DNA of 64,000 nucleotides from Turicimonas muris (GCF_002221595.1 NZ_NHMP01000007.1:1-64000), one strand, 5' to 3'. Counted from the first letter of the stretch, positions 1-8,801 are shown. Translations and numbers: made by a program. The notes: generated by a model not told the origin, from the sequence alone.

Positions 1-122
1 TTTGCTATCTGCTTCTTTCAGCCTGTACATCACTGCACACACCTTGCAGATTCGCTAGCTCTTCCCACTAGCGGGCGAGCTCGGGACTTTCACCCTTTAG
101 ATTGCACTCATGCCGAGCACAC
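1..122 (-). mobile_element. Group II intron, 5' end of ribozyme domain I (partial, probable class IIC)
   Basis: On the minus strand the sequence from 122 downwards starts GTGTGCTCGGCATGAGTGC and continues through AAAGGGTGAAAGTCCC and CTGAAAGAAGCAGATAGC. This is the conserved 5' end of bacterial group II introns (GUGYG start, then the domain I motifs GGGUGAAAGUCCC and CUGAAGGAAGC). The intron runs off the left edge, so its reverse transcriptase and domains V-VI are not visible. The 5' exon junction falls directly after the T-run of the ppiD terminator hairpin. Insertion downstream of a Rho-independent terminator is the known target choice of class IIC introns. The class is inferred; the intron identity is well supported by the motifs. 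Confidence 0.82.
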
Positions 123-145
123 AAAAATCCTCCCACTAAGGAGGA
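123..145 (-). terminator. Rho-independent terminator of ppiD, target of the group II intron
   Basis: On the minus strand TCCTCC, a 6-nt loop, GGAGGA and then TTTTT form a terminator 22 nt after the ppiD stop codon. The last T touches the first base of the group II intron. Confidence 0.8.
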
Positions 146-167
146 CTTGATAAAACAATAGAATTAA

Positions 168-2090
168 TTATTTCAAAACAGTAGGAAGCTTGTAATCATA
201 CTCAGGTTTCAATATTTCTAATGTGTAGAGTTTCTTCAAAGCATCATAATAAGCAAGTTCTTCACCCATAGAGTCGGCTTGAGCTAACTCTTCTTTGATT
301 CTCTGAAAGTCTTGGTCATCCTTAGGAGCGCTTTTACTAGATTCAACATAAGAGATAACGTAATCTTCGTGGTTCATAGCTCCAGTATAGGCAGGGAGAT
401 TCTTAACAGGAATAGCCATCTCTGCCGAAATCAAATCCTGAGACTGACCCAAAGAATTGACCCGGGATACCGTAATAGTTTTTCCAAAGCCTGCGAGATT
501 GGATTTGTTTTGGAGTTCTTTTAATTTTTCTTCGCCGGCTTGACGTGCTAATTCGGTTGCAGCGGAGAGTTCAAGAGAATCTTTGATTTCATTCTTAACT
601 TCGCTCAGAGGACGAATATGCTCAGGATTTTCTTTAACAACTCTCGCGGAGACGATTGTATTACTGTTGATTTCTACAGCAGAAATATTTCTCTTATCTG
701 CAATTGAGTCTGGCTGGAAGAGTTCAGCAATTACTCTCTTATTAATATCGGGAGTATTTAGGGAAGGATCCAAGAAACCGTTTTCCGTCAGTCCGGGAGC
801 CTTATGAAGACTTAAGCCAAACTTTTCAACTACGGGCTGCAAAGATTCGCTCTGTTCGTAAACCATATTAGAGAACGTATCGGCATTTTCAGCAAACACA
901 TTATGTCTCTGCTGATTTTGCCAGGTAGTCAAAATTTCAGGTTCAACTTCCTCGAACGGCTTAATAGAGGCAGGACGAACGTCTGTCACTTCAATGATAT
1001 GGTAACCGAATTCAGATTTAACAGGTCCGACGATGTCGCCTTTCTTTGCTGAGAATACTGCATTTTCAAATTCAGGGACCATCATGCCTTTAGTGAAAAA
1101 GTCTAAATCACCACCGTTTCGAGCGCTTCCCGGATCAGCAGAATTTTCTTTTGCTACTTCAGCAAAGGATGCCGGATTTGCTTTAACTTCAGCATAGAGT
1201 TTTTCCGCTTTAGCCTTAGCTTCTGCATCTGCCTTAGCCGCATCTTTTTCATTTTCGTCTGCAACGATCAAAATATGAGAAGCGCGGCGGGTTTCTTCCT
1301 GGCTGAACTTGCTCTTATTCTGTTCGTAATATTGTTTGAGGACTTCTTGTGACGGTTTATCTTGAACTTTGATAGTTTCCGGAGAGAACACTACGTATTC
1401 AATGTCCAAAGTTTGCGGGACTCGGAACATTTCTTTGTTATCGTCATAGAACTTCTGAATCTGCTCTTCAGTAATCTTAACGTCCTTTCTATAAGCGTCC
1501 GGAGAGAACACCAAAGTTCTGACCTCTCTTTCTTCCCGCAAAGCTGCATTTAAGAATTCAGCAGTTTTAGCAGGAACGATTACAGTTCTTGAAACAGCAT
1601 TAATAACGAGGTCTTTGGCCAAATCTCTTCTTAATTCGTAAACGAATTGTTCGTCGCTCTTGCCAGTTGCTGCTAAATAATTTTGGTAAAGTTCAGGGCT
1701 GAATTTCCCATCTTTCTGGAAAGCTTTAGCATTTTTAATAAAGTTGATAGCTTCTTGTTCAGAAATATTGATGTAATGATGTTGAAGCAAAGCGTTAACG
1801 GCTTTTTCGGTAGTCAAGTTATAAAGAATTGCTGCATTTGCTTCCGGAGTGTCAAACAATGAAGAATCCACCGAACCACCCTGTTGGACTCGGATTCTTT
1901 CAATATGATTGCGCTTAGCAGCATCAAATTCTTCAGGCTGGATCCCTTTGCCGTCAACTTTAGCGATTGCGTTTGCGTCAGGATTCAGACGGCTGTATCC
2001 GTTAATACCAATAAATACAAACGCCGGGATGATAAGAATCATCGCTAAGAGCATCAACCATCTTTTTTGATTTCTAAAAGATTGGAACAT
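168..2090 (-). CDS. ppiD: Periplasmic folding chaperone / peptidyl-prolyl isomerase PpiD
   Basis: This 640-residue protein is anchored by one N-terminal membrane helix (about residues 11-30, after a short basic start FRNQKRW) and faces the periplasm. A SurA-like N-terminal chaperone region is followed by a parvulin domain near residues 260-375 (RRASHILI, then NGGDLDFFTKGMMVPEFENA and FGYHIIEVTD), then a long C-terminal chaperone part. In the PpiD family it helps newly translocated outer-membrane and periplasmic proteins fold at the Sec translocon. The start is supported by GAGG five bases upstream of ATG. In related betaproteobacteria ppiD follows tig-clpP-clpX-lon-hupB and tRNAs directly; here about 13 kb separates it from hupB. 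Its terminator carries a group II intron. Confidence 0.93.
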   Translation of the reverse strand: MFQSFRNQKRWLMLLAMILIIPAFVFIGINGYSRLNPDANAIAKVDGKGIQPEEFDAAKRNHIERIRVQQGGSVDSSLFDTPEANAAILYNLTTEKAVNALLQHHYINISEQEAINFIKNAKAFQKDGKFSPELYQNYLAATGKSDEQFVYELRRDLAKDLVINAVSRTVIVPAKTAEFLNAALREEREVRTLVFSPDAYRKDVKITEEQIQKFYDDNKEMFRVPQTLDIEYVVFSPETIKVQDKPSQEVLKQYYEQNKSKFSQEETRRASHILIVADENEKDAAKADAEAKAKAEKLYAEVKANPASFAEVAKENSADPGSARNGGDLDFFTKGMMVPEFENAVFSAKKGDIVGPVKSEFGYHIIEVTDVRPASIKPFEEVEPEILTTWQNQQRHNVFAENADTFSNMVYEQSESLQPVVEKFGLSLHKAPGLTENGFLDPSLNTPDINKRVIAELFQPDSIADKRNISAVEINSNTIVSARVVKENPEHIRPLSEVKNEIKDSLELSAATELARQAGEEKLKELQNKSNLAGFGKTITVSRVNSLGQSQDLISAEMAIPVKNLPAYTGAMNHEDYVISYVESSKSAPKDDQDFQRIKEELAQADSMGEELAYYDALKKLYTLEILKPEYDYKLPTVLK

Positions 2091-2336
2091 CTAGTCCTCT
2101 TCCTTTCAGGTACGTTTAAAAAATTCTTTTGATTATCCTCTATTTTGCGATTATTAACCACGAGCACACATCGAAAAATGTCGATTTTAGAAAGCGTTGA
2201 GTGATTCATATTGCATTTGTGAGCAGTCCTTTTCTTTGTTACTTTTTGAATAACTTTTCCAATGCACAACAACCATTTGAAAATTCAATAATTTTTTGAA
2301 AACCAGAAAAATTTAGAATTGTTTTTGAAATTTAAC

Positions 2337-2364
2337 TTGCATGATTTCAAAAAGCCTGTACAAT
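2337..2364 (+). promoter_or_regulatory. Promoter of tRNA-Asp copy 1
   Basis: TTGCAT (2337-2342), 16 bases, then TACAAT (2359-2364), followed by a GC-rich discriminator GCGC. A GC-rich discriminator is typical of stringently controlled stable-RNA promoters. A hairpin with arms GAAACGAA/TTCGTTTC (2378-2404) lies in the leader between promoter and tRNA. Confidence 0.7.
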
Positions 2365-2412
2365 GCGCTTCTCTCACGAAACGAAGCAAACAAAAATTCG
2401 TTTCGACAGAGA

Positions 2413-2489
2413 GGAGTGGTAGTTCAGTTGGTTAGAATATCGGCCTGTCACGCCGAGGGTCGCGGGTTCGAGTCCCGTCCACTCCGCCA
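2413..2489 (+). tRNA. tRNA-Asp (anticodon GTC), copy 1
   Basis: A 77-nt tRNA: acceptor GGAGTGG pairs with CCACTCC, discriminator G, encoded CCA. The anticodon loop CTGTCAC gives GTC. It is identical to the copies at 2729-2805 and 15858-15934 (opposite strand). Confidence 0.97.
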
Positions 2490-2496
2490 AAATTTT

Positions 2497-2532
2497 GGTC
2501 CGAATTTATGAATAAGTTCGGACCTTTTCATT
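2497..2532 (+). terminator. Terminator of tRNA-Asp copy 1
   Basis: GGTCCGAA (2497-2504) pairs perfectly with TTCGGACC (2517-2524) and is followed by TTTTCATTTTT. Confidence 0.8.
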
Positions 2533-2652
2533 TTTCCTTTGTTTGTTCTTTTAATCTGATTTTTACCCCCTCCCCTTTTTTTTTAAGAATGAAAACTTCC
2601 ATGTCCTGCAAATCCCAAAATCCAACAAATCTGAAAAAATTTGGGACTGGAC

Positions 2653-2680
2653 TTGCAGTATTTCAAAAAGTCTGTACAAT
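2653..2680 (+). promoter_or_regulatory. Promoter of tRNA-Asp copy 2
   Basis: TTGCAG (2653-2658), 16 bases, then TACAAT (2675-2680), with the same GCGC discriminator and leader hairpin as copy 1. Confidence 0.7.
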
Positions 2681-2728
2681 GCGCTTCTCTCACGAAACGA
2701 AGCAAACAAAAATTCGTTTCGACAGAGA

Positions 2729-2805
2729 GGAGTGGTAGTTCAGTTGGTTAGAATATCGGCCTGTCACGCCGAGGGTCGCGGGTTCGAGTCCCGTCCACTC
2801 CGCCA
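2729..2805 (+). tRNA. tRNA-Asp (anticodon GTC), copy 2
   Basis: 77 nt with encoded CCA and anticodon GTC, identical in sequence to copy 1. Confidence 0.97.
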
Positions 2806-2882
2806 GAATTTTATATAACTTATTGAATATAAATCGTTAGTTTTAATCTGTGTACCATTTTGTGTACCGGACGCGAAAATTT

Positions 2883-2912
2883 AAGGCAAGGTTTGATTCC
2901 TGCCTTTTCTCT
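2883..2912 (+). terminator. Probable terminator after tRNA-Asp copy 2
   Basis: AAGGCA (2883-2888) and TGCCTT (2901-2906) form a short stem followed by TTCTCTTT. It is weaker than the terminator of copy 1. Confidence 0.5.
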
Positions 2913-3399
2913 TTAATGGTTCCTGTTGTAGCCTAAAGACCTGCTCCTAGATTACAAAACAAGAGGAGCGGGAGTTTTGACTTCCACTCTTTTAGCAGTT
3001 CCCTACATCGTTTCAGCCATTCTTGCCAATAAATAGTAACCCACTTCTCTCTCTGCCTAGTGGGAGAACGAAATGATGCTGTTCAGTTCATCGATAATTC
3101 TGGGCAAATTCAGCGGATTTTTCTTAGATTGTTCCTACCGTCTTTGGACAACCAGGCGCATGCACTGGGACAGATGCCTTCCTTCTCTGTGTATTTTCTC
3201 AAAATCGAGAGATTGTCTCCTTGTTGTTTTCCGTCTCTCTCAAAGAATACATAACTACTTGATTTTTAACGTTACCAATCGTTTACCCTTAATACTTTTT
3301 ACTGGCTTATTTATCTGGCTAAGAATAAACCGCTTATGTTACGAATTGTTAAGAAATTCTCAATAAGTAACACGACCTCAAAACTTTCAGGAAGAAAAA
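2913..3399. other. Intergenic region without a supported gene
   Basis: No convincing coding sequence was seen. Short plus-strand frames near 3060-3366 lack a ribosome binding site and look like chance. The last bases carry AGGAAG seven bases upstream of the DASS carrier start. Confidence 0.5.
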
Positions 3400-4809
3400 A
3401 TGAGTAAAACATCACGGAATTGGATCATAGTCTTAGGACTAGAACTGATCGTCTGGATCTGTCCTACCCCCGAAGGCTTGACTCCTATGGCATGGCATCT
3501 GTTTGCCATCTTTATAGCAACCATCGCTGGATTTATCCTGCAGCCTATTTCCATGGGTGCGGTTGCTTTCTTAGCTCTCACATTCTGTGCGGTAACCGGC
3601 GTTCTTAAGACCGGCGAAGCATTGATGGGTTTCGGCAACGGCACCATCTGGTTGATCGTCTGCGCCTTCTTCCTTTCCAGAGGCTTTATCAAGACCGGCT
3701 TTGGAAAGAGAATCGCTTTCGTCATCATTAAATACATTGGCCGCTCCTCTCTCTCTTTGGGCTATTCCATCGCTCTTTCAGAACTGGTTATCTCTCCGGC
3801 TATGCCTTCGGCGACAGCACGCGGAGGCGGTGTGTTTTATCCGATCGTTCAGTCCTTAAGCAACGCTTTCGGCTCCTCCCCGGGACCGACAGCCGGTAAA
3901 ATCGGTAAGTACTTGATGCAAGTCGGTTATCACACAGACGCCGTCACTTGTATGATGTTCTTGACATCTATGGCCGGCAACCCCTTGTGCGTAGGATTAG
4001 CTGAAAGCACTTTAGGCGTAGAAGTCACTTGGATGGGTTGGGCTGTTGCCGCAATTGTCCCGGGCTTGATTTCTTTGTTCCTAGTACCTTTGGTCATGCT
4101 CAAGCTCTCTCCTCCGGAACTTAAAGCGATGCCTGACGCTCATAATTTGGCCGTTAAAGAACTCGAAAATATGGGTCCAATGACTCTCCAAGAAAAGGTT
4201 TTGGCATTTGTTTTCGTTCTTTGCCTTATCCTGTGGGCAACCGGAAGCTGGACAAAGCTGGGCGCAACACCTGTCGCTATGCTTGCTGTGTCTATTATGC
4301 TGGTCTTCAAAGTTTTAGATTGGAAAGACATCCTTTCTGAAAAAGGCGCATGGGACGCAATGTTCTGGATGGGCGGCTTGGTAGCATTAGCAACCGCATT
4401 AGCAAAATCCGGATTTATTGCTTGGATCGCTAAGATTATCGGCACAGCAATCGCTGCTGCAAATCTTGGCTGGATTGCTTCCTTTATCGCTATCACCCTT
4501 ATTTACACATACTCTCACTATTGCTTCGCGTCCGTTACAACTCGTATTTCCGCCATGTATGCAGCATTCATCGCTGTTGCTGCAGCCTGCGGTGTTCCGG
4601 GTTTGTTAGTCGCTTTGGCATTCGGCTTCTTCGCCAACTGCCCGATTTCTCTTACTCACTACGGTAACGGTTGCGGCCCTGTTTACTTCGGTGCCGGTTA
4701 TGTCTCTCAGAGCGAATGGTGGAGAAACGGTTTCGTAATTTGCACTATCAACGTTGTGATTTGGCTCACAATTGGTATGGCTTGGTGGAAGGTCATCGGT
4801 TTATACTAA
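3400..4809 (+). CDS. DASS-family anion:sodium symporter (SLC13/CitT type)
   Basis: A 469-residue polytopic inner-membrane protein of the divalent anion:sodium symporter family, which imports di- and tricarboxylates or sulfate. Family features are the hydrophobic repeats, the loop GNGTIWLIVCAFFLSRGFIKTG near residue 80, the segment ELVISPAMPSATARGGGVFYPI near 125-145, and a matching C-terminal half with TYSHYCFASVTTRISAMY. The length is normal for the family. AGGAAG lies seven bases before ATG. The substrate cannot be told from sequence; succinate, malate, citrate or 2-oxoglutarate are plausible and would fit an asaccharolytic lifestyle. It is a single gene, closed by a strong terminator. Confidence 0.88.
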   Translation: MSKTSRNWIIVLGLELIVWICPTPEGLTPMAWHLFAIFIATIAGFILQPISMGAVAFLALTFCAVTGVLKTGEALMGFGNGTIWLIVCAFFLSRGFIKTGFGKRIAFVIIKYIGRSSLSLGYSIALSELVISPAMPSATARGGGVFYPIVQSLSNAFGSSPGPTAGKIGKYLMQVGYHTDAVTCMMFLTSMAGNPLCVGLAESTLGVEVTWMGWAVAAIVPGLISLFLVPLVMLKLSPPELKAMPDAHNLAVKELENMGPMTLQEKVLAFVFVLCLILWATGSWTKLGATPVAMLAVSIMLVFKVLDWKDILSEKGAWDAMFWMGGLVALATALAKSGFIAWIAKIIGTAIAAANLGWIASFIAITLIYTYSHYCFASVTTRISAMYAAFIAVAAACGVPGLLVALAFGFFANCPISLTHYGNGCGPVYFGAGYVSQSEWWRNGFVICTINVVIWLTIGMAWWKVIGLY

Positions 4810-4834
4810 TTTCAAATTACCCAACCTAGGTTAA

Positions 4835-4866
4835 AATAAGGCGTCCGAACGGGCGCCTTATTTTTA
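4835..4866 (+). terminator. Terminator after the DASS carrier
   Basis: A GC-rich hairpin with arms AATAAGGCG/CGCCTTATT, then a run of T. The annotated start of the next gene is only a few bases after it. Confidence 0.85.
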
Positions 4867-4869
4867 GCC

Positions 4870-5706
4870 ATGAGATTTATTACGCTTCTTTTATTATTTG
4901 TCCTAGCCTGTCTGAATACGGGCTGCACTGTCATTGGAGTCGCCTCCACAGGACTTTCTATCGGAACGCCAAAGCATGGTTGGTTTCCTTCCGATTCGCC
5001 CTATATAAAAGATGAAGAAATAAAGCCGACTCCGGCCCCCCTTAACCTTTCTCTCTCAACCAGATATATTATTCAAGGGGTAGACGCCGATGGTGAAGGA
5101 ATAATGGAAGAATCCGTGTCTATGTTCTTTGAAGACAACTTTAAAAACCAGATAACCCAGTTTTTAGAAAGAAATAATTTTGCTCTTATTAACGATCGAG
5201 GATTAGACGGAGAAATATACGTTGAAGCCTCTAATACAATGGAAAATTTAGGCATGCGCTTCTTGCCATATATCGGCGCTATCCGGCTAACAGAAAGAAA
5301 GGTTGGAAAACTTCGGGTAACCTTCAGGAATAAAAACGGTGAGGAAGTGACCTCGCGAATCGTTGAAGGCGATGTTTATGTCCAGTCAGGTTTGTTCGCT
5401 GACTCCCCAAGCAGCCCTGAAAAAGTTGAACCTTTCGAAGTTCCGCGTTTGGACTACACCATAAAAGGCGAATCCGTTGCCCTGGATAAACTTAACGAAC
5501 AACTTCTTAAAAGAGCCCTTTTCAAGATTCAAGAATCCGTCAACTTAAACGCATTCTTCAACGAACCGGGAACACCTTATCTCATCACAAAAACACAAAA
5601 GAAAACATCGTCAGAAAAACCGGACATCCTTGAAGAAGTTGTAATCTTGGAAACTCAAAAAGAAATGCCGGGCGACAAAACCCGGCAAGCTGATACTGTC
5701 AACTAA
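4870..5706 (+). CDS. Putative lipoprotein of unknown function
   Basis: A 278-residue protein with an N-terminal hydrophobic segment (residues 4-15) running into LNTGC, a lipobox-like site with Cys19, so it is probably exported and lipidated. The rest has no domain I recognise. It is charged and soluble, with a Glu/Lys-rich C-terminus. The ATG follows the terminator of the preceding carrier within about ten bases and no Shine-Dalgarno sequence is visible, so translation initiation is unclear and the transcript may start very near the ATG. The stop codon abuts the stop codon of the convergent peptidase gene with no gap. Confidence 0.6.
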   Translation: MRFITLLLLFVLACLNTGCTVIGVASTGLSIGTPKHGWFPSDSPYIKDEEIKPTPAPLNLSLSTRYIIQGVDADGEGIMEESVSMFFEDNFKNQITQFLERNNFALINDRGLDGEIYVEASNTMENLGMRFLPYIGAIRLTERKVGKLRVTFRNKNGEEVTSRIVEGDVYVQSGLFADSPSSPEKVEPFEVPRLDYTIKGESVALDKLNEQLLKRALFKIQESVNLNAFFNEPGTPYLITKTQKKTSSEKPDILEEVVILETQKEMPGDKTRQADTVN

Positions 5707-7029
5707 TTATTGAAATTTATAGTGGTGCTGAGACTGGCCCGAATAAATTCCTAGCATTGGAGCCGGACCGTTTTCAATTCCGACTAAAGCCAAAACCGTC
5801 AGCAAAGCAAGCTGCGGACCCTCGAAAGAGCGATAAGGTTCGTACCATTCGTTTAACGAGTGACTAAGCCCTTCTCGGCCGCCTGTACCGAGCGTCGTTG
5901 ACGGAATACCCATTGACATGGGTACGTTTTGATCGGTAGAAGCGCTGGTATAGTTAGTCAGTTCGATGCCAAGAGCTTCCATTGCCGCTCCTGCAGCCTG
6001 TAGAACTGAACTTGAGTCATCCTGCATACCTGCCGGACGATGACCGAGAGGAGTTACTTTGCATTTAACCTTCAGCTCCTCTTGAGTAATGCCCCACCTC
6101 TGGTTTTCTAATTCAGCACCTTCCGAGAAAAGAGGAAGAACTGAATCAACCAAGCTGTAGAGAGTTTCATTGTCAGTACTTCTCAAATCAATTTCGCATT
6201 CAGCGTGTTCAGCTATCGAGTTGACGGATGTACCGCCTTTCATTGTGCCGATCGTAAATGTAGTACGCGGACTGTCGGGAACTTCTAATTCCGCAAGAAG
6301 ACTTCCTGCTCTGCAAAGGGCTTGGGTAGCACTTGGACATTGACCGAAGTTCAAATAGCTGTGACCTCCGGGGCCCGTGAATTCGATTTTGTATCTCTTG
6401 GAGCCTGTTGATCCCCATAAAAGTCGTCCAGGGTCAGCTGAATCCAGAGCCAACATTCCGTCAATATGAATTCCGGAAGTATAGAAAAGTCTTTTTACTC
6501 CTCGGAGATCTCCTTCAGCCTCTTCTCCCACGGTAGCTACGAAGAGAATATCTCCCTGCGTCTTGATATTGTTGCTCACCAAGCAGCGAATAACTTGCAG
6601 CATACTGGCCAGACCACGTGTGTCATCAGAAATTCCAGGAGCATAAAGACGTCCTTCTTTTCTTCTAACCTTAATTTCTACTTCTTCTCCAAAAACTGTA
6701 TCTAAGTGGGCAGTAATGACGCAGACAGGTGCTTCAGAGCAACTCCCTTTATAGCGGGCAATTACGTTTCCTACAGGATCCATTTCCGCTTCGAGTCCGT
6801 ATGCACGCATTTTTTCTTTGATTAGTTCTCCCCTTTGGAGTTCTTTCATCGGAGGGGCGGGAACCTCGCAGATCTCAATTTGTTCTTCAATGGCATAAGG
6901 TTCTTGGAGTTTAGCCATCTCCAAGGCTTTTTGTACGGATTCAGTCCCGTAAATAGCTCTCACTACCTTTTGGGAGTGTTCCGAGACGTTCAGCATCCTA
7001 TCTCTGTCTTGCATAATCTTTTCCATCAA
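5707..7029 (-). CDS. M20-family metallopeptidase (PepT/ArgE/CPG2-like)
   Basis: A 440-residue zinc-dependent amino- or carboxypeptidase-like hydrolase. The metal and catalytic motifs are in order: TAHLDTVFG (His ligand, catalytic Asp), APGISDDTRGLA (bridging Asp), VGEEAEGDLRGVK (catalytic Glu pair) and a C-terminal His in GREGLSHSLNEWYEP. A dimerisation domain lies between them (TGPGGHSYLNFG). No signal peptide is visible, so it is cytoplasmic, probably cleaving small peptides or acylated amino acids. The N-terminus is about 40 residues longer than in small M20 enzymes; a second Met at residue 2 or 6 could also serve as start. The tusA gene lies 13 bp upstream on the same strand. Confidence 0.87.
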   Translation of the reverse strand: MMEKIMQDRDRMLNVSEHSQKVVRAIYGTESVQKALEMAKLQEPYAIEEQIEICEVPAPPMKELQRGELIKEKMRAYGLEAEMDPVGNVIARYKGSCSEAPVCVITAHLDTVFGEEVEIKVRRKEGRLYAPGISDDTRGLASMLQVIRCLVSNNIKTQGDILFVATVGEEAEGDLRGVKRLFYTSGIHIDGMLALDSADPGRLLWGSTGSKRYKIEFTGPGGHSYLNFGQCPSATQALCRAGSLLAELEVPDSPRTTFTIGTMKGGTSVNSIAEHAECEIDLRSTDNETLYSLVDSVLPLFSEGAELENQRWGITQEELKVKCKVTPLGHRPAGMQDDSSSVLQAAGAAMEALGIELTNYTSASTDQNVPMSMGIPSTTLGTGGREGLSHSLNEWYEPYRSFEGPQLALLTVLALVGIENGPAPMLGIYSGQSQHHYKFQ

Positions 7030-7042
7030 ATCTGTCCTTGGA

Positions 7043-7279
7043 TTATTTGCGGCGCATCAAAATAACGTAAACACCGTCTTCTAAATTCGAAGAGATAAAT
7101 TCATGTCCGGTCTGCTGAGCAAACTGCTTTAAATCAATCTCTGCATGAGGATCTGTCGCTAATATTCTCAGAACTTCACCGGATAGCATTTTTGCCAAAG
7201 CTTTTTTCGTCTTTAACATCGGCATCGGGCATTTTGTACCTTTTGTGTCTATTTCAGAATTCACAGTCAAATCTTCCAT
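7043..7279 (-). CDS. tusA: TusA-family sulfur carrier protein
   Basis: A 78-residue protein with the TusA signature: TKGTKCPMPMLKTKKAL carries the persulfide-bearing Cys17 in CPMP, then a beta-alpha-beta-beta fold ending DGVYVILMRRK. TusA proteins pass sulfur from cysteine desulfurase to tRNA thiolation or other acceptors. GGAAGTGAG precedes the start. The pairing with an M20 peptidase (13 bp) suggests a bicistronic unit whose substrate link is unknown. Several TusA paralogues usually exist per genome, so the exact role is uncertain. Confidence 0.85.
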   Translation of the reverse strand: MEDLTVNSEIDTKGTKCPMPMLKTKKALAKMLSGEVLRILATDPHAEIDLKQFAQQTGHEFISSNLEDGVYVILMRRK

Positions 7280-7457
7280 ATCTCACTTCCTTGAATGCCA
7301 TTTAATTGGTTCTTATGTCAGATTTTACTTCTCAAGAACTCGAGAAATGATTTTTAGGTCAAATTTCCACCAAGATCTTTTTTTTTTTGAAAATCCAACA
7401 GTAAACTCAATAATTCAGTTTATTTATAACAATATTTACGTTTTTAGAAAGTTAGAA

Positions 7458-8789
7458 ATGTCCGATAGAAGTAATTGGGGTTCAAAACTCGGCTTTATTC
7501 TTGCAGCTACCGGTTCGGCGGTAGGTTTGGGCGCCATATGGAAGTTCCCATATATGGTTGGTGCAAATGGAGGAAGTGCTTTCCTACTTCCTTTCATTCT
7601 TATGGTCTTTACCATGGGAGTAGTTCTGATTTTGGCAGAGTTCATTATCGGACGTGCAGGAAGAGGGAGCGTTGTCACCAGCTTCAAAAGAATTGCCGGT
7701 CCTCTTTGGGCACCTTTAGGTTTCATAGGCGTCTTTTGCGCCTTCTTAATCATGACCTACTACAGCAACGTAGGAGGCTGGTGCTTAACTTATCTATTCG
7801 AATCCGTCATGGGAAAAGCCGCATCTACTGATTTGGCTCTCCTGGAAAAGACTTTCACTGACACGGTCAGCACGCCTTTGTCTGCCATTATTTATCAAAC
7901 CTTATTCTTGGCTATTACCGCCGGCATTTTGATCTTCGGCGTCAATAAAGGTATTGAAAGAATTTCAAAGATTCTCATGCCATTGCTCTTCGTGCTCATG
8001 ATCATTCTTATTGTCAAAGGTTTGACTCTTCCGGGCGCAACGGAGGGGCTTAAGTTCCTTTTTGCTCCTCGCTGGGATCAGGTAACAGCCAACTCCTTGC
8101 TGAATGCAATGGGTTTTACTTTCTTCTCATTGTCTTTGGGCATGGGCATTATGATTACCTACGGCTCTTACATCAGTCATAAAGAAGACCTTCCCTCATC
8201 TGCCATTTGGGTTGCCTTCCTTGCCTTGGTATCAGCATTGCTCGCAGGTTTAATGGTTATTCCGCCAGTATTAGCTTTCGGATTAAATCCAAGTGCAGGT
8301 CCCGGACTTACTTTCATTACCATGCCTGCAGTCTTTGCAAATTTTCCCTTCCCTAATTTCTTTGCATTTTGCTTCTACGGCTGTTTGTTCGTGGCCGCTC
8401 TTACTTCAATGATCTCCTTATTTGAAGTACCTTTGGCATATCTCATGGATGAATGGCACTTAAAACGCAAATCTGCAGCAATTCTTTTATTTGTCTCTCT
8501 AACTATCTGCAGCATTCCTTGTGCGCTTGCAATGGGTCCGTGGTCAGATATTAAGATTTTCGGGAAAAATTTCTTTGACTTCGCCGATTTTGTCGCTTGC
8601 AACATCCTCATGCCTGTTTCTGCTTTGTTTGTCATTGCAATTACCGGCTGGTTCTTCTTCGACAAATCAAAATATGAAGTCAATTTAACTAAAGAGCGCA
8701 ACGAAACATGGATGAAGGTTTTCCGATTCCTTTTGGCTTTCGTAGCACCTTGTTTTATCGCAGTCATTGCGGTCTTCAACTTAATGTAG
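7458..8789 (+). CDS. NSS-family sodium-dependent amino-acid transporter, paralogue 1
   Basis: The frame is open from 7245, but similarity to its neighbour starts at ATG 7458 (MSDRSNWGSKLGF), giving 443 residues, exactly the length of the next gene. A multi-helix member of the neurotransmitter:sodium symporter family with TM1 signature GSAVGLGAIWKFPYMVGANGG (sodium and substrate site) and TM6 region FFSLSLGMGIMITYGSY. Bacterial NSS members import tryptophan, tyrosine, branched-chain or other neutral amino acids with sodium. The ribosome binding site is weak. It lies 12 bp before paralogue 2. Confidence 0.9.
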   Translation: MSDRSNWGSKLGFILAATGSAVGLGAIWKFPYMVGANGGSAFLLPFILMVFTMGVVLILAEFIIGRAGRGSVVTSFKRIAGPLWAPLGFIGVFCAFLIMTYYSNVGGWCLTYLFESVMGKAASTDLALLEKTFTDTVSTPLSAIIYQTLFLAITAGILIFGVNKGIERISKILMPLLFVLMIILIVKGLTLPGATEGLKFLFAPRWDQVTANSLLNAMGFTFFSLSLGMGIMITYGSYISHKEDLPSSAIWVAFLALVSALLAGLMVIPPVLAFGLNPSAGPGLTFITMPAVFANFPFPNFFAFCFYGCLFVAALTSMISLFEVPLAYLMDEWHLKRKSAAILLFVSLTICSIPCALAMGPWSDIKIFGKNFFDFADFVACNILMPVSALFVIAITGWFFFDKSKYEVNLTKERNETWMKVFRFLLAFVAPCFIAVIAVFNLM

Positions 8790-8801
8790 GAGTTTTTCAG
8801 A

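Larger units (their letters stand above)
2335..2805 (+). repeat. Tandem duplication of a tRNA-Asp transcription unit
   Basis: The promoter, leader hairpin and tRNA at 2337-2489 recur 316 bp further on at 2653-2805. The tRNA and leader are identical and the -35/-10 region differs at a few bases. The region between the copies holds the first terminator and no gene. Confidence 0.85.

Noticed and set aside
2855-2885. Direct repeat GTGTACC after tRNA-Asp copy 2, like a phage attachment site
   Set aside because: Only seven bases, no integrase nearby and no second copy at the other end of the block that I could find.
2508-3366. Short plus-strand frames near the tRNA-Asp genes
   Set aside because: They run through tRNA and terminator sequence or lack start signals; no recognisable product.
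7245-7457. N-terminal extension of 71 residues on the first NSS transporter
   Set aside because: The paralogue begins at the equivalent of 7458; the extension is Phe/Ile/Asn-rich noise from AT-rich intergenic DNA and overlaps tusA.
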